A DNA stretch of 64,000 nucleotides from Blochmannia endosymbiont of Camponotus sp. (GCF_023586085.1 NZ_CP097757.1:62001-126000), one strand, 5' to 3'; positions 21,499 through 34,348 are shown, numbered from the stretch's first letter. Translations and numbers: made by a program. The notes: a model not told the origin generated them from the sequence alone.

Positions 21499-23124
21499 AT
21501 GACGCAATCATCATTGTTCGTTCGTCGTGTGTTAATTAGTGTATTTGATAAATCTAACATTTTGGAATTTGCTCAATCATTAACTGAACGGGGCATTCAA
21601 TTATTATCGACTGGAGGTACGGCGCAAGTATTAGCTGATGCTGGATTACCAGTATTTAAAATTTCTGATTATATTGAGTTACCTGAAATAATGAATGGAC
21701 GTATTAAAACGTTACATTATAAGATATATGCTGGAATTCTTGGTAGGCGAGGATTAGATGATGCTATTATGAGGCAATATAATATTCAACCAATTGATAT
21801 GGTAGTGATTAACTTTTACTCGTTTAATAATTTGTTAACGAAAAATAAAACGTGTTCTGAAGAAGAAATATTAGAATATATTGATATTAGTGGTCCAAGT
21901 ATGGTAAGAGCAGCTGCAAAAAATTATAGAAATGTAGTTACTGTAGTTGATAGTGATAATTATGAAAAAATTTTAGACGAAATTAATCACTGTAATGGAC
22001 TGCTCAGCTTAAAGACCCGTTTTCATTTAGCTGTAAAAGCATTTAAATATGTTGCTGAATATGATAATACAATTTCTGATTATTTTAGTTATCAGCTACG
22101 GAATAATCGTTGTGTTACCATGACTGATGAGGATAATTATGATGAACTTTCTCATCGTTTTCCTAAAAAATTAACTTTTATGAATCTTAAATTCACCAAA
22201 AAACAAGATATGCGTTATGGAGAAAATCCGCACCAACGAGCAGCATTTTATGTAGATACATGTGCGAAACAAATAGGATCTGTTGCTACTGCTCGTCAAT
22301 TACAAGGAAAACCATTGTCTTATAATAATGTTTTAGATATGGATACGGCTTTGGAATGCGTAAAAATGTTTGATAAACCAACTTGCGTAATTGTTAAACA
22401 TACTAATCCATGTGGGGTTGCTACTTCCAATACAATCAGCTCAGCATATGTTAAAGCTCATCAATCAGATCCTATTTCTGCATTTGGAGGAATTATTGCT
22501 TTCAATAGATCTTTAGATAAAAATACAGTTCAAACAATCGTTAAGCAACAATTTGTAGAAGCAATTGTGGCGCCAAGTATTGATCGAGATTGTCTTGAAA
22601 TTTTATCTGGTAAAAAACACATACGAGTGTTGGAATGCGGTATGTGGACTTTGAGAAAACCAGATATAGATTTTAAACGTATTAATGGAGGGTTATTGAT
22701 ACAAGATCATGATGTTATGACAGATTTACATTGTCTAGAAACAGTGACTATTCGTCAGCCAACAGATGAAGAGGTAAAAGATGCATTGTTCTGTTGGAAA
22801 ATAGTTAAGTTTGTTAAATCTAATGCAATTGTTTGCGGCAAAAATTATCAAACAACCGGAATTGGTAGTGGTCAAATGAATCGAGTGCATGCGGTAAAAA
22901 TAGCTATTTCTTTTAAAGAACAGAGTATGCTGAATATTCAAGGATCAGTGATGGCTTCTGATGCTTTTTTCCCTTTTCCTGATGTTGTACGTATCGCGTC
23001 TAAAGTAGGTATTAATTGCATCATACAACCAGGAGGATCTATTCGGGATCAGGAAATTATTAAAACTGCCGATAGATATGGTATCTCGATGATTTTTACA
23101 CGTATCCGTCATTTTAGGCATTAA
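21499..23124 (+). CDS. purH: Bifunctional AICAR transformylase / IMP cyclohydrolase
   Basis: PurH carries out the last two steps of IMP synthesis, formylating AICAR with 10-formyl-THF and closing the ring. It also recycles AICAR from histidine synthesis. The 541 residues slightly exceed E. coli (529). The cyclohydrolase domain (residues 1-200) has LLSTGGTA, DISGPSMVRAAAKN and the Tyr in INFYSF. The transformylase domain has RYGENPHQ, IVKHTNPCGVA with the Lys-His pair, and ends in IQPGGSIRDQEII and MIFTRIRHFRH. In the first domain LHPKVHGG (E. coli) reads LHYKIYAG. An AGGA site precedes the ATG. purD, its E. coli operon partner, is absent. Confidence 0.95.
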   Translation: MTQSSLFVRRVLISVFDKSNILEFAQSLTERGIQLLSTGGTAQVLADAGLPVFKISDYIELPEIMNGRIKTLHYKIYAGILGRRGLDDAIMRQYNIQPIDMVVINFYSFNNLLTKNKTCSEEEILEYIDISGPSMVRAAAKNYRNVVTVVDSDNYEKILDEINHCNGLLSLKTRFHLAVKAFKYVAEYDNTISDYFSYQLRNNRCVTMTDEDNYDELSHRFPKKLTFMNLKFTKKQDMRYGENPHQRAAFYVDTCAKQIGSVATARQLQGKPLSYNNVLDMDTALECVKMFDKPTCVIVKHTNPCGVATSNTISSAYVKAHQSDPISAFGGIIAFNRSLDKNTVQTIVKQQFVEAIVAPSIDRDCLEILSGKKHIRVLECGMWTLRKPDIDFKRINGGLLIQDHDVMTDLHCLETVTIRQPTDEEVKDALFCWKIVKFVKSNAIVCGKNYQTTGIGSGQMNRVHAVKIAISFKEQSMLNIQGSVMASDAFFPFPDVVRIASKVGINCIIQPGGSIRDQEIIKTADRYGISMIFTRIRHFRH

Positions 23125-23674
23125 TTCTTCAAAATACGATTTTAGTAAGATTTATTTTTTCATATAAATACTAGTTGCAAGGTTTGCATTTATATATAGA
23201 TGACCATATATAAATTTGGTAGTGATATTTATTTGTATTAAACTAATTTTAAGAGTTATTGGCAAAATATGCTTTAATGTTGCATTGAAGTATTATTTGA
23301 ATAGTTTTGATTAATTAATGCGTACGTTACTTTAGATTATATTATTAATATTATAAATAATTTATATCAAAAAATAACTGATCTCTGTTTCAGAGATCAG
23401 TTATTTTTTGGTTGGTGTGACGATTAATTTATTTATTTTTTATTTATATTTTATAGGGGTTACAGATATAAGATTTTTATATACTGACTTTATACAGTCA
23501 AGTATTTATCTTAAAAATTTAAAAATTATGTCACTTATATTTAAGTGTTTAAAATATACTAAATCATATTTTTTATATATATTACTAATTATTTAGTATG
23601 ATTTATTATTTTTCAGTCTATAACAATTATTATGTATTAGTATAATTATTTATTACAGTTAAAAATTATAAAGT
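23125..23674. other. Intergenic region between convergent purH and rpoC
   Basis: 550 bases; both genes end into it. It contains the bidirectional terminator at 23368-23410. The expected purD is not present even as a recognisable remnant. Confidence 0.6.
23368..23410. terminator. Bidirectional Rho-independent terminator, purH/rpoC
   Basis: Perfect 20-bp inverted repeat, arms 23368-23387 and 23391-23410, with loop TTT. The outer part is six A on the left and six T on the right, and the inner stem (TAACTGATCTCTG) contains GC pairs. This is the usual shape of an intrinsic terminator that works in both directions. It would serve the long rpoBC transcript and purH. Confidence 0.85.
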
Positions 23675-26600
23675 TTATGTAGCGTTTAACAATTCAGTTA
23701 AGTTTGCTGATGCTTCATCTGCTGTAATTTGAGAAGAAATATTTGTTGCTGTTTTAGACTTGTCTATTTCATTTTTATTTTTATTATTGAGATGACGACG
23801 GTGATGCATACGTTCTTGATGGTAAGAGTAACCAGTCCCGGCTGGAATTAGTCTGCCAACGATAACGTTTTCTTTAAGACCACGCAGTTCATCCCTTTTC
23901 CCAGCTACAGATGATTCGGTTAATACACGTGTTGTTTCTTGAAAAGATGCCGCAGAGATAAATGATTCTGTAGCTAATGATGCCTTGGTTATTCCTAATA
24001 AATTGCGTATGAAACTTATTTTTATTTTTCCTTCATTTTCTAGTTTTCGGTTAGCAATTCTAATACGTGAATATTCAACTTGTTCACCTACTAATAAATC
24101 AGAATTACCTGATCGAATGACAGTAGCTTTACGTAGCATTTGCCGCACAATGACTTCTATATGTTTATCATTAATTTTTACTCCTTGCAAACGATAAACA
24201 TCTTGCACTTCATTGACAATATAGTGAGTTACTGCATGTACCCCACGCAATCTCAAAATATCGTGAGGAGATTCTGGTCCGTCAGAAATAATATCTCCTC
24301 GATCTACGTATTCACCCTCAAAAACATTAAGATGACGCCATTTTGGAATCATTTCTTCATAAATATCTTCATTATCATTGATGGGGGAGATCATCAGGCG
24401 ACGTTTTCCCTTTGTTTCTTTTCCAAAAGAAATTGTTCCGCTAATTTCTGCTAAAATTGCTGATTCTTTTGGTCGACGTGCTTCGAATAGGTCTGCAACA
24501 CGTGGTAACCCACCAGTAATATCTTTAGTACCACCGCTTTCATGTGGTAATCTTGCTAATGTATCTCCACAAATAATTCTTGATCCATTAACTAATTGAA
24601 TCACACTTCTACCAGGCAAAAAATATTGCACCGGAACATCTGTGCTTGGAAGAAAAATATCGTAACCATTAACATCGACTATTTTTAATGTGGGTCTTAA
24701 ATCTTTAGCCCCGCTTACACGTTCAGAGGTATCCAATACTACAATAGAGGTTAATCCTGTTAACTCATCAGTTTGTTTAACAATACTTTGCCCATCTACC
24801 ATATCAACAAACTGAACAAATCCACTTACTTCTGCAATTACTGGCATAGTATGCGGATCCCAATAAGCTACTATTTCTCCATGTGTTACTTCTTCTCCAT
24901 TTTTTTTTGTTATTATAGCACCGTAAGGTACTTTATAGCTTTCTTTAGTACGAGAAAATTGATCAATAATTTTAAGCTCGGTGTTACGAGATGTGATTAC
25001 TAATTTTCCTTCTCCATTTATTACAGATTTAATATTTTTTAAGTGAACAGTGCCTTTATTTTTAATTTGAATGCTTGACTCTGAAGCAGATCTAGAGGCA
25101 GCTCCACCGATATGAAAGGTACGCATTGTTAATTGTGTACCTGGTTCACCTATAGATTGAGCTGCAATGACGCCAATTGCTTCTCCTTTATTTACAAGTT
25201 GACCTCTAGCCAAATCTCGGCCATAACATTTTGCACATACGCCAAAGTCAGTGTCACAGGTTACAACAGATCGCACTTTAACAGTATCAATTGAATGTTC
25301 ATCTAAAACATCACACCAATGTTCGTTTAATAAAGTATTACGTTTAATTAATACTTTAGTATCTTCATTAGATTCTAAAATATCTTCTGCTAAAACTCGG
25401 CCTAATACACGCTCTCGTAGGGGTTCTTTTACATCTCCTCCTTCAATGACAGGACTCATTATGATACCGGAAAATGTATTACAATCATCTTGTGTAATTA
25501 CTAAATCTTGAGCTACATCTACTAGACGCCGTGTTAAATAACCAGAGTTAGCCGTTTTTAAAGCGGTATCAGCTAATCCCTTACGGGCTCCATGTGTAGA
25601 AATAAAATACTGCAATACATTTAGTCCTTCCCGGAAATTTGCGGTGATCGGTGTTTCAATAATAGATCCATCTGGTTTTGCCATTAAACCACGCATACCG
25701 GCAAGTTGACGTATTTGTGCTGCTGACCCACGTGCTCCAGAGTCTGCCATCATAAAAATATTATTAAATGATGCCTGTACTTCTACTTGTCCATTCCGAT
25801 TTGTTACAGTTTCGGTGGCTAAATTATCCATCATTGCTTGTGCCACTCGTTCATTAGCCGCAGCCCATATATCAATAACTTTATTGTAACGTTCACCTGC
25901 TGTAACTAATCCAGTCTGAAATTGTTCTTGTATTTCTGCTACTTCAGATTCTGCTTCATCAATTATATCAGCTTTTTTCAAAGGAATAATCATATCATCA
26001 ATACCGACAGAGGCTCCAGAACGAGCAGCGTATGCAAATCCAGTATACATGATTTGATCGGCCAATATAACGGTAGCTTTCAACCCGAGTAAACGATAGC
26101 AACTGTTTAACATTGTAGATATAGCTTTTTTTCCTAATACTTGATTGACTAATATGAATGGCAGTCCTTTGGGTATAATCATCCAAAAAATAGCACGTCC
26201 TATTGTACTATTAACAATATTTGTTTTTTCTAACCATTCTCCATTTTTTTCATATTCATATTCAGTAATACGTATTTTAATGCGAGCATGTAGTTCAGCT
26301 AAACCTAGACGATATAGACATTCTGCTTCTTTTGGTCCAGTTAATATCATTCCTTCTCCTTTAGAATTTGCACGCTCGCGTGTCATATAGTATAAACCTA
26401 ATACTACATCTTGAGATGGAACAATAATGGGCTCTCCATTAGCAGGAGATAATATATTGTTGGTAGACATCATTAAAGCTCTAGCTTCTAATTGAGCTTC
26501 TAGTGTTAACGGCACATGTACTGCCATTTGATCTCCGTCAAAATCAGCATTATATGCAGCACAGACTAATGGATGTAATTGAATAGCTTTTCCTTCTACT

Positions 26601-27925
26601 AATACCGGTTCAAAAGCTTGAATTCCTAATCTATGTAATGTGGGAGCACGGTTTAACATTACTGGATGTTCTCGAATTACATTGTCAAGAATATCCCATA
26701 CTACTGCTTCTTCTCTATCTACCATTTTCTTAGCAGCTTTGATAGTGCTAGCAAAGCCCTGTAACTCTAATTTCCCATAAATAAATGGTTTAAATAACTC
26801 TAAAGCCATTTTTTTTGGTAGTCCACATTGATGTAATTTTAAATAAGGACCAACAGTAATTACCGAACGGCCAGAATAATCAACACGTTTCCCTAAAAGA
26901 TTTTGACGAAATCTACCTTGTTTACCTTTAATCATATCAGCTAAAGATTTCAAAGGGCGTTTATTAGAGCCAGTAATTGCGCGACCTCTACGTCCATTAT
27001 CCAATAATGCATCTACTGCTTCTTGAAGCATCCTTTTTTCGTTACGTACTATAATTTCTGGAGCGGCTAAATCTAATAATCGTTTTAATCTGTTATTTCT
27101 GTTAATCACACGACGATATAAATCATTTAAATCGGAAGTAGCAAAACGTCCTCCATCTAATGGAACTAGTGGTCTTAAATCTGGAGGAAGTACTGGCAAT
27201 ACATTTAGAATCATCCATTCAGGTTTATTTTCAGAATATATAAATGCTTCAATTAATTTTATACGCTTTGTTATTTTTTTACGTTTAGTTTCAGAATTAC
27301 TGTCTTCTAATATTTCTCGTAGAAATTCGCATTCGTTTTTTAAATTTTTATTTTTTAATAAAATTTGAATGGCTTCAGCGCCCATTTTTGCTTCGAATTC
27401 ATCTCCAAATTCTTCTAATGCGTCTAAATATTCCTCTTCGGTTAAGATTTGGCGACATTCAAGGCTAGTCATACCATTTTCGATTACCACATAGGATTCA
27501 AAATACAGAACACGTTCGATATCACGTAATGGCATATCTAGTAATAAACCAATACGTGATGGTAATGATTTTAGAAACCAAATATGGGCAGTAGGAGAAG
27601 CTAATTCAATATGCCCCATACGCTCTCGTCGTACTTTGCTTTGTGTCACTTCCACTCCGCATTTTTCGCAGACTACTCCACGATGTTTTAGACGTTTATA
27701 TTTACCACATAGACACTCATAGTCTTTAATAGGACCAAAAATTCGTGCGCAAAATAAACCGTCTCGTTCGGGTTTGAAAGTGCGGTAATTAATAGTTTCT
27801 GGTTTTTTTACTTCACCAAAAGACCAAGATCTAATCATATCTGGAGAAGCAAGCGCAATTTTAATCGCATTAAATTCTTCTATTTGAGTATGTTGCATCT
27901 TAAAAAATTTAAGTAAATCTTTCAC
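23675..27925 (-). CDS. rpoC: RNA polymerase subunit beta'
   Basis: RpoC forms the catalytic core of RNA polymerase with RpoB. The 1416 residues are near the E. coli length (1407). Visible are the N-terminal zinc site [19 protein letters not shown], the active-site magnesium motif NADFDGD (near residue 460), the bridge helix and trigger-loop region ([25 protein letters not shown] split across it), and the second zinc site [11 protein letters not shown]. The start codon is GTG (27923-27925), as in E. coli. It lies 93 bases after rpoB and ends before a strong terminator. Confidence 0.98.
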   Translation of the reverse strand: MKDLLKFFKMQHTQIEEFNAIKIALASPDMIRSWSFGEVKKPETINYRTFKPERDGLFCARIFGPIKDYECLCGKYKRLKHRGVVCEKCGVEVTQSKVRRERMGHIELASPTAHIWFLKSLPSRIGLLLDMPLRDIERVLYFESYVVIENGMTSLECRQILTEEEYLDALEEFGDEFEAKMGAEAIQILLKNKNLKNECEFLREILEDSNSETKRKKITKRIKLIEAFIYSENKPEWMILNVLPVLPPDLRPLVPLDGGRFATSDLNDLYRRVINRNNRLKRLLDLAAPEIIVRNEKRMLQEAVDALLDNGRRGRAITGSNKRPLKSLADMIKGKQGRFRQNLLGKRVDYSGRSVITVGPYLKLHQCGLPKKMALELFKPFIYGKLELQGFASTIKAAKKMVDREEAVVWDILDNVIREHPVMLNRAPTLHRLGIQAFEPVLVEGKAIQLHPLVCAAYNADFDGDQMAVHVPLTLEAQLEARALMMSTNNILSPANGEPIIVPSQDVVLGLYYMTRERANSKGEGMILTGPKEAECLYRLGLAELHARIKIRITEYEYEKNGEWLEKTNIVNSTIGRAIFWMIIPKGLPFILVNQVLGKKAISTMLNSCYRLLGLKATVILADQIMYTGFAYAARSGASVGIDDMIIPLKKADIIDEAESEVAEIQEQFQTGLVTAGERYNKVIDIWAAANERVAQAMMDNLATETVTNRNGQVEVQASFNNIFMMADSGARGSAAQIRQLAGMRGLMAKPDGSIIETPITANFREGLNVLQYFISTHGARKGLADTALKTANSGYLTRRLVDVAQDLVITQDDCNTFSGIIMSPVIEGGDVKEPLRERVLGRVLAEDILESNEDTKVLIKRNTLLNEHWCDVLDEHSIDTVKVRSVVTCDTDFGVCAKCYGRDLARGQLVNKGEAIGVIAAQSIGEPGTQLTMRTFHIGGAASRSASESSIQIKNKGTVHLKNIKSVINGEGKLVITSRNTELKIIDQFSRTKESYKVPYGAIITKKNGEEVTHGEIVAYWDPHTMPVIAEVSGFVQFVDMVDGQSIVKQTDELTGLTSIVVLDTSERVSGAKDLRPTLKIVDVNGYDIFLPSTDVPVQYFLPGRSVIQLVNGSRIICGDTLARLPHESGGTKDITGGLPRVADLFEARRPKESAILAEISGTISFGKETKGKRRLMISPINDNEDIYEEMIPKWRHLNVFEGEYVDRGDIISDGPESPHDILRLRGVHAVTHYIVNEVQDVYRLQGVKINDKHIEVIVRQMLRKATVIRSGNSDLLVGEQVEYSRIRIANRKLENEGKIKISFIRNLLGITKASLATESFISAASFQETTRVLTESSVAGKRDELRGLKENVIVGRLIPAGTGYSYHQERMHHRRHLNNKNKNEIDKSKTATNISSQITADEASANLTELLNAT

Positions 27926-28018
27926 GGAGAGCCTTTATTAGAGTTATATTTGTTGAATGTATAAATATTATATGAGTATATAATAATAAATTTATTATAT
28001 AGATTTTAAATTTAAATA

Positions 28019-31000
28019 TTAATCTTCTAATTCAATGTTAATTGCTAAAGAACGAATTTCTTTTAATAAAACGTTGAAAGACTCGGGCATACCAGGGTCC
28101 ATTATATGATTCCCATCAACAATATTTTTATACATTCTAGTACGTCCATTTACATCATCTGATTTCACTGTTAACATTTCTTGTAGGGTATACGATGCTC
28201 CATAAGCTTCCAATGCCCATACTTCCATTTCACCGAAACGTTGCCCACCAAATTGAGCCTTTCCTCCTAATGGTTGTTGTGTTACTAAACTATAGGACCC
28301 GGTAGAACGTGCGTGCATCTTATCATCTACTAAGTGATTTAATTTCAACATGTACATATAACCTACAGTAACTTTTCTTTCAAATACTTCTCCTGTGCAT
28401 CCATCAAATAATGTAATTTGACCAGAAGTTGGCAATCCAGATAATTCTAAAAGATCTTTAATTTCCTTTTCTGTAGCTCCGTCAAATACTGGAGTAGCAA
28501 TGGGTATTCCTTTCTTTAAATTCTTAGCTAATTGTAATATTTCTTCGTCTGAAAATTTGTTAAGATCAATGTGTTGCCGCAATCCTTTTCCTAAATCATA
28601 TGCTTCTTGAATAAATTTTCTCAATTGATTTATTTCTTTGTATTTTTGTAACATGAAGTTTATTTTATCTCCAATACCTTTCGCGGCCATACCAAGATGG
28701 GTTTCTAAGATTTGACCAATATTCATTCGGGATGGTACGCCAAGAGGATTGAGTACGATATCTATTGGTATTCCATTCTGGTCATATGGCATGTCTTCAA
28801 TAGGATTAATTTTTGAAATTACACCTTTATTTCCATGTCGCCCTGCCATTTTATCTCCAGGTTGTATTTGACGTTTCACGGCTAAATATACTTTAACTAT
28901 TTTTAATATACCAGGAGCTAATTCATCTCCCTGAGTAATTTTACGATGCTGAATTTCTGTTTTTTTTTCAAACATACGTTTTAAATTAAAATATTGTTTA
29001 GTTAATTGGGATAGTTGGTATTGTTTTTTCGTGTCTGATAGTATCAGATTTAACCAAGAATTACGGTTAATTTTAATTAATTTTTCTTTTTCGATCCCAC
29101 TCGTAATTAATATATCATAAACTCGATCAAATAAGGCTGATTCAAAAATTTGGAATTCTTCGTTTAAATCTTTTTTTACTTGTTTTAATTTATCAGATTC
29201 AATCGTTAATGATCGGTTGTCTTTTTTAACACCATCTCTAGTAAATATTTGTACATCAATTATAGTACCGCATACTCCATTAGGAACTCGTAAGGATGAA
29301 TCCTTTACATCGGAGGCTTTTTCGCCGAAAATAGCACGCAGTAGTTTTTCTTCTGGTGTTAATTGAGTTTCTCCTTTAGGCGTAACTTTTCCAACGAGAA
29401 TGTCTCCTCCTATTACCTCTGCTCCGATATAAATAATCCCAGATTCATCTAGTTTAGATAACGCCGTTTCTCCTACATTTGGAATATCAGCTGTAATTTC
29501 TTCAGGGCCTAATTTAGTATCACGGGATATACAGGTTAATTCTTGGATATGTATACTTGTAAATCTATCTTCTTGTACTACACGTTCTGAAACTAACATT
29601 GAGTCTTCAAAATTGTATCCATTCCAAGGCATAAAGGCAATTCGCATATTTTGTCCTAAAGCTAACTCTCCTAAATCAGTAGATGGCCCATCTGCTATTA
29701 CATCTCCACGTTCTATTGATTCTTCTAAAGACACACAAGGTCGTTGATTTATACAAGTATTTTGATTTGATCGAATATATTTTATTAAGTGATAGATATC
29801 AATTCCTGATTCTTCATCATGTGTTTCGTTTTTATTAACATGTATTATAATACGTGATGCATCTACATATTTAACGATACCACCACGTTTAGCTATTACG
29901 GTGACACCGGAATCTATGGCAACTGCACGTTCCATTCCAGTTCCTACTAATGGTTTTTCACTGCATAAGACAGGAACAGCTTGACGTTGCATATTTGCAC
30001 CCATAAGAGCACGATTGGCATCATCATGTTCTAAAAAAGGAATTAATGAGGCAGCAACTGATACTATTTGTTGTGTAGAGACATCCATGTAATCAACTTG
30101 ATCTTTTTTAAAAAGACCAGATTCACCTTTATTTCTACAGGTTACTAAATCGTTAACAAATTCTCCTATCGAGGATAAGTTTGTATTTGCTTGAGCGATA
30201 ACAAAATTACTTTCTTCGATTGCAGACAAATAATGAATATCATTACTGACGACACCATTTTGAACTTTACGATATGGAGTTTCTAAAAATCCGTATTCAT
30301 TAGCTCGAGCGTATACAGATAATGAGTTAATTAGACCTATATTTGGTCCTTCTGGAGTTTCTATGGGACAGACTCGACCATAATGTGTAGGATGGACATC
30401 ACGTACTTCAAATCCTGCACGTTCTCTAGTTAAACCTCCTGGCCCTAAGGCGGATATGCGACGCTTGTGGGTAATTTCTGATAATGGATTATTTTGATCC
30501 ATAAATTGAGATAATTGACTAGAAGTAAAAAATTCCCTTACTGCAGCTGAAATTGGTTTAGCATTAATCAAATCTTGAGGAGTTAACGTATCTAAGTCAC
30601 CTAAAGATAATCGTTCTTTTACTGCACGTTCTACCCTAACTAATCCGATTCTAAATTGATTTTCTGCCATCTCGCCTACAGATCGAATACGTCGATTGCC
30701 TAAATGATCAATGTCATCTATATCTCCCTTACCATTTCTAATATCGATTAGTTTTTTAATTACATCAACAATATCGTCTTTTTTTAATATTCCTAAATCT
30801 TCTATTTTTACTCGTTGCAATGAACGATTGAATTTCATTCTACCTACAGCAGACAAGTCATAACGTTCTTCTGAGAAAAATAAGTTTTCAAACAAATATT
30901 CAGCGGCTTCTTTAGTTGGTGGTTCTCCTGGACGCATTACACGATAAATTTCTATTAATGCGTCAAATCTATTGGTGGTTGTATCAATACGCAAGGTTTC

Positions 31001-32044
31001 AGAAATATAATTACCATAATCGAGATCATTGCTAAATAATGTTTCTATGGACTTATATCCTGATTGAATTAAGTTATGTAATACATCAGCGGATATTTCT
31101 GTATTAGCTGAAACAATAAGTGTATTCGTATTTTTATCAACATAGTCTTTTATAACAACTTTACCAAGTATATAATCTATGGGTATTTCAATTTTTGAAA
31201 TATTGTCTTTTTTTAATTGATGAATATGCTTAGCGGTAATACGACGTCCTTTTTTTACATATGTAATGTCATTGACAACAATGTCAAAAGATACTGTTTC
31301 GCCACGCAATCTTTCAGGTATTAGATGCATATATAATGTGTTATTTTGAATTTCATATATTACTTTATTAAAGAATATATTTAAAATTTGATCAGTAGTA
31401 TAATTTAAAGCACGCAATATCACTGTTACTGGTAATTTACGTCGTCTATCAATTCGTACAAATAAATTATCTTTCAGATCAAATTCAAAATCTAACCAAG
31501 ATCCTCGGTATGGGATAATTCGTGCATTATATAATACTTTTCCAGAGGAATGTGTCTTACCTTTATCACTGTCGAAAAATACGCCAGGGCTTCTATGTAA
31601 TTGAGATACAATGACTCGTTCAATGCCATTAATAATAAAAGTACCGTTATCGGTCATAAGCGGAATTTCACCCATATATACTTCTTGCTCCTTGGTATTT
31701 TTTATTATGTTATTTAATCCATCACGTTCATAAATAATTAAACACAGACGTACACGTAACGGCGCTGAAAATGTGATACCACGTGTTTGACATTCTTTTA
31801 CGTCAAATGTAGGCTCTCCTAATCGATATTTAATATATCTTAGCTCAGCATTACCGTTATAGCTTTTAATAGGGAAAACGGATCGAAAGGCTGCTTCTAG
31901 TCCACATTGCCTTTCTGGATCATGCCTAATAAATTTTTGAAAGGAATCAAGCTGAATAGAAAGAAGATATGGAATATCTAAAACTTGAGGACGTTTTCCA
32001 AAGTCTTTACGAATACGTTTCTTTTCAGTATAGGAATACACCAT
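28019..32044 (-). CDS. rpoB: RNA polymerase subunit beta
   Basis: 1341 residues, one fewer than E. coli. The N-terminus [19 protein letters not shown] is essentially identical. The rifampicin region [16 protein letters not shown], then [14 protein letters not shown], is wild type at the usual resistance positions. The C-terminal [17 protein letters not shown] is intact. A GAGGA ribosome site lies 5 bases before the ATG. The 258-base gap from rplL corresponds to the E. coli rplL-rpoB spacer that carries a partial terminator and an RNase III site; small hairpins (for example near 32095-32118) are present here too. Confidence 0.98.
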   Translation of the reverse strand: MVYSYTEKKRIRKDFGKRPQVLDIPYLLSIQLDSFQKFIRHDPERQCGLEAAFRSVFPIKSYNGNAELRYIKYRLGEPTFDVKECQTRGITFSAPLRVRLCLIIYERDGLNNIIKNTKEQEVYMGEIPLMTDNGTFIINGIERVIVSQLHRSPGVFFDSDKGKTHSSGKVLYNARIIPYRGSWLDFEFDLKDNLFVRIDRRRKLPVTVILRALNYTTDQILNIFFNKVIYEIQNNTLYMHLIPERLRGETVSFDIVVNDITYVKKGRRITAKHIHQLKKDNISKIEIPIDYILGKVVIKDYVDKNTNTLIVSANTEISADVLHNLIQSGYKSIETLFSNDLDYGNYISETLRIDTTTNRFDALIEIYRVMRPGEPPTKEAAEYLFENLFFSEERYDLSAVGRMKFNRSLQRVKIEDLGILKKDDIVDVIKKLIDIRNGKGDIDDIDHLGNRRIRSVGEMAENQFRIGLVRVERAVKERLSLGDLDTLTPQDLINAKPISAAVREFFTSSQLSQFMDQNNPLSEITHKRRISALGPGGLTRERAGFEVRDVHPTHYGRVCPIETPEGPNIGLINSLSVYARANEYGFLETPYRKVQNGVVSNDIHYLSAIEESNFVIAQANTNLSSIGEFVNDLVTCRNKGESGLFKKDQVDYMDVSTQQIVSVAASLIPFLEHDDANRALMGANMQRQAVPVLCSEKPLVGTGMERAVAIDSGVTVIAKRGGIVKYVDASRIIIHVNKNETHDEESGIDIYHLIKYIRSNQNTCINQRPCVSLEESIERGDVIADGPSTDLGELALGQNMRIAFMPWNGYNFEDSMLVSERVVQEDRFTSIHIQELTCISRDTKLGPEEITADIPNVGETALSKLDESGIIYIGAEVIGGDILVGKVTPKGETQLTPEEKLLRAIFGEKASDVKDSSLRVPNGVCGTIIDVQIFTRDGVKKDNRSLTIESDKLKQVKKDLNEEFQIFESALFDRVYDILITSGIEKEKLIKINRNSWLNLILSDTKKQYQLSQLTKQYFNLKRMFEKKTEIQHRKITQGDELAPGILKIVKVYLAVKRQIQPGDKMAGRHGNKGVISKINPIEDMPYDQNGIPIDIVLNPLGVPSRMNIGQILETHLGMAAKGIGDKINFMLQKYKEINQLRKFIQEAYDLGKGLRQHIDLNKFSDEEILQLAKNLKKGIPIATPVFDGATEKEIKDLLELSGLPTSGQITLFDGCTGEVFERKVTVGYMYMLKLNHLVDDKMHARSTGSYSLVTQQPLGGKAQFGGQRFGEMEVWALEAYGASYTLQEMLTVKSDDVNGRTRMYKNIVDGNHIMDPGMPESFNVLLKEIRSLAINIELED

Positions 32045-32302
32045 AAAGTTCCTCGATTAGTTAATATGGATGATTTTTTCAAGAAATAAGTTAGCCACTA
32101 TATAAATAACATATAGTGAGTATATATTCTATTTTAGACGTAGACTGATATATATAAAAATATTTGTGTGCTTTTGCAATTGAAATATATACAACATCGA
32201 GACATCATAATTTTATGTTGTTTAAAATTAAACATCGTTTTATTTTAATAAAACAAGGTCCATATAGCTAATAACTAATAATTTATTATTATTGATTTAT
32301 TT

Positions 32303-32671
32303 TTACTTAATTTCAACAGTTGCACCTGCTGTTTCTAAAGTCTTTTTTAAAGTTTCAGCATCACTTTTATTTATTGATTCTTTTAAAATTACGGGTGCAG
32401 ATTCTACTAATTCTTTTGCTTCTTTTAGTCCTAGCCCAGTAATACTGCGTACAGTTTTAATGACGGGAATTTTGTTACTACCAATAGCAGTTAAAAAAAC
32501 GTTAAATTCAGTTTGTTCTTTTACGACTGGCTCTGATACATTAGGTTCAACAGTGGCTAACGAAGCAGCAGACACTCCAAATTTTTCTTCTATCATGGAA
32601 GTTAATTTAACTATTTCCATAACAGACATATTGGAAATAGCATCTAAAATTTGTTCTTTTGTGAGAGACAT
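32303..32671 (-). CDS. rplL: 50S ribosomal protein L7/L12
   Basis: L12 forms the flexible stalk that recruits translation factors. I chose ATG 32669-32671, giving 122 residues starting [17 protein letters not shown]; the longer frame starts at an unlikely TTG four codons earlier. The C-terminal domain [21 protein letters not shown] is typical, and the hinge is Val/Pro/Glu-rich rather than Ala-rich as in E. coli. It is separated from rplJ by a remarkable 28-bp inverted repeat. Confidence 0.96.
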   Translation of the reverse strand: MSLTKEQILDAISNMSVMEIVKLTSMIEEKFGVSAASLATVEPNVSEPVVKEQTEFNVFLTAIGSNKIPVIKTVRSITGLGLKEAKELVESAPVILKESINKSDAETLKKTLETAGATVEIK

Positions 32672-32711
32672 AAAAATTTCCAAAAATATAAAATATTAAA
32701 GAGAATTACAT

Positions 32712-32770
32712 AATCAAATTATAATTTAATAAAAATATTTATAATATTTTTATTAAATTATAATTTGATT
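32712..32770. repeat. 28-bp perfect inverted repeat between rplJ and rplL
   Basis: Arms 32712-32739 and 32743-32770 are perfect complements around a 3-base loop (TAT). It includes the last four codons and the stop codon of rplJ and ends 41 bases before the rplL start. It is nearly all A/T and has no T-run on the minus strand, so it does not look like a normal terminator. It might set the RNA 3' end, a processing site, or the L10:L12 output ratio. Confidence 0.85.
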
Positions 32771-33255
32771 TTTTGATTAGATAATACGTATAAGACTCGT
32801 ATTAAATTTCCCGTACTACTTGTTTTCATAATTGTCATTAATCTGGAAATAGCTTCTTCATGATTGGGTAAATCAGATAATAGATTAATTTTCAATGCGG
32901 GAATAAATTTACCTTCAAAAGCCGCACCCTTTATTTTAAAATGCTTATGACTTTTATTAAATTTTACGAAAACACGCGCAGAATCACGAGGTTGATGTAC
33001 AGAAAACGCGATAATGTTTTGTCCAGTTAAAATATCTTGCAAACATGAAAAAGACGTATTCTTTATTACTTTCCGCATTAACGTATTACGAACAACATGT
33101 ACGCAGACTGCAAGATCACGCGCTTCTTTTCGTAAATTGGTTACTTCATTTACAGTAACACCATCTAGAGAAGCTACTACTGCTGACAAAGATTTTTTAG
33201 CTGTTTCGTGTATTTTACAAACAATTGCTTCTTTTTTTTGCAGGCTTAATGCCAT
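32758..33255 (-). CDS. rplJ: 50S ribosomal protein L10
   Basis: L10 anchors L12 dimers to the ribosome and, in E. coli, represses its own operon by binding the leader. The 165 residues equal E. coli. MALSLQKKEAIV, VVRNTLMRK and AAFEGKFIPA match, and the C-terminal helix that binds L12 is present. A 384-base non-coding leader lies upstream. The 3' end lies inside a 28-bp inverted repeat. Confidence 0.97.
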   Translation of the reverse strand: MALSLQKKEAIVCKIHETAKKSLSAVVASLDGVTVNEVTNLRKEARDLAVCVHVVRNTLMRKVIKNTSFSCLQDILTGQNIIAFSVHQPRDSARVFVKFNKSHKHFKIKGAAFEGKFIPALKINLLSDLPNHEEAISRLMTIMKTSSTGNLIRVLYVLSNQKIKL

Positions 33256-33639
33256 AAAACAACACCTTGATTTAATTTAATATATATTTACTACATATTA
33301 GCAATATTAACTTCAGACATAAATATAGAGAAAGATAAATATTTATGTTAGAGATCGCAGTACTAAAATGTTAAACGAAATGTTTTTATAAGAAAATTAT
33401 TTTCTTTATAAGATGAAGTAAGAAAGCATATGACCTTATTTCATCGTAACGATAACTGTGTTACAAATATTATATCGCACGTTTAACATTCATCAAATCA
33501 TTTTAGATAAAATTATATAATTTAAATTAAAACCTAATATATTTAAAACTGCAATCATAAACACACCAACCTGACAGAGTTTAGACTAATTTGTAAATCA
33601 TGTAAAGAATCTATTAATAAAAACATATGAATGTCACAG
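33256..33639 (-). promoter_or_regulatory. Long rplJ leader (candidate L10 autoregulatory leader)
   Basis: 384 bases with no ORF between rplA and rplJ; E. coli has a gap of similar size holding the L10 promoter, the L10(L12)4 binding site and an attenuator. Here a 10-bp closing stem (33368-33377 with 33480-33489) encloses about 100 bases that contain an inner hairpin (TTCTTATAAAG...CTTTATAAGA-type, about 33385-33408) and other short stems. A TATAAT-like hexamer is at 33512-33517. The regulatory role is inferred from position and fold. Confidence 0.5.
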
Positions 33640-34341
33640 TCAATGTGTAATATACAGAGTATTTTGATCAATAGATATAGATTTACTCATAGTGGTAGAA
33701 AGGGTTATCTTTTTAATATATGTTCCTTTAAACATAACTGGTTTAGCTTGTTTTAAAGATACTATTAATGCTTCTAAATTTTCCTTTAGTTTTATGACAT
33801 CAAAATTAATTTTACCAATGGTAGAATGAATAATGCCATTTTTGTCATTTTTGTAACGTATCTGCCCTAGTTTAATATTTTTAACTGATTCTTCTATATT
33901 ATTAGATATAGTGCCCATTTTAAGATTTGGCATTAAACCTTTAGGTCCTAAAATGGGGCCCAATTTACTTACTATATGCATTACATCAGGAGATGCGATA
34001 ACTACATCTAGTCGGTATTTTCCTGTTTTTATTTTATCAGACAAATCATTTAGTCCAACTAAATCAGCCCCAGCATTTTTAGCTAATAAAATATTATCTC
34101 CTTGTGTAAAAACAGCAATATGAATATCACGACCAATACCATGTGGCAAAATTACATGGCTGCGTACGTTTTGATCAGATTTACGTGCATCAATTCCTAG
34201 ATTAATAGCGACATCAACACTTTCAATAAATTTAACTTTTGTAATTTTTTTTAATAATTGCAATCCATCAATTGCAGAATATTGTATAGATGTATCTGCG
34301 TAATTTTGCGTTATACGCATTCTTTTGCTTAATTTACCCAT
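33640..34341 (-). CDS. rplA: 50S ribosomal protein L1
   Basis: L1 forms the mobile stalk near the E site and, in E. coli, represses the rplK-rplA mRNA. The 233 residues equal E. coli (234). The segments [28 protein letters not shown] (here ILPHGIGRD) and the signature [18 protein letters not shown] are intact. It lies 7 bases after rplK. The C-terminus ([14 protein letters not shown]) diverges slightly in sequence but keeps the expected length. Confidence 0.97.
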   Translation of the reverse strand: MGKLSKRMRITQNYADTSIQYSAIDGLQLLKKITKVKFIESVDVAINLGIDARKSDQNVRSHVILPHGIGRDIHIAVFTQGDNILLAKNAGADLVGLNDLSDKIKTGKYRLDVVIASPDVMHIVSKLGPILGPKGLMPNLKMGTISNNIEESVKNIKLGQIRYKNDKNGIIHSTIGKINFDVIKLKENLEALIVSLKQAKPVMFKGTYIKKITLSTTMSKSISIDQNTLYITH

Positions 34342-34348
34342 ATTTTTA

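Noticed and set aside
23985-26390. Several 60-100 codon open frames opposite rpoC
   Set aside because: Shadows of the conserved rpoC coding strand.
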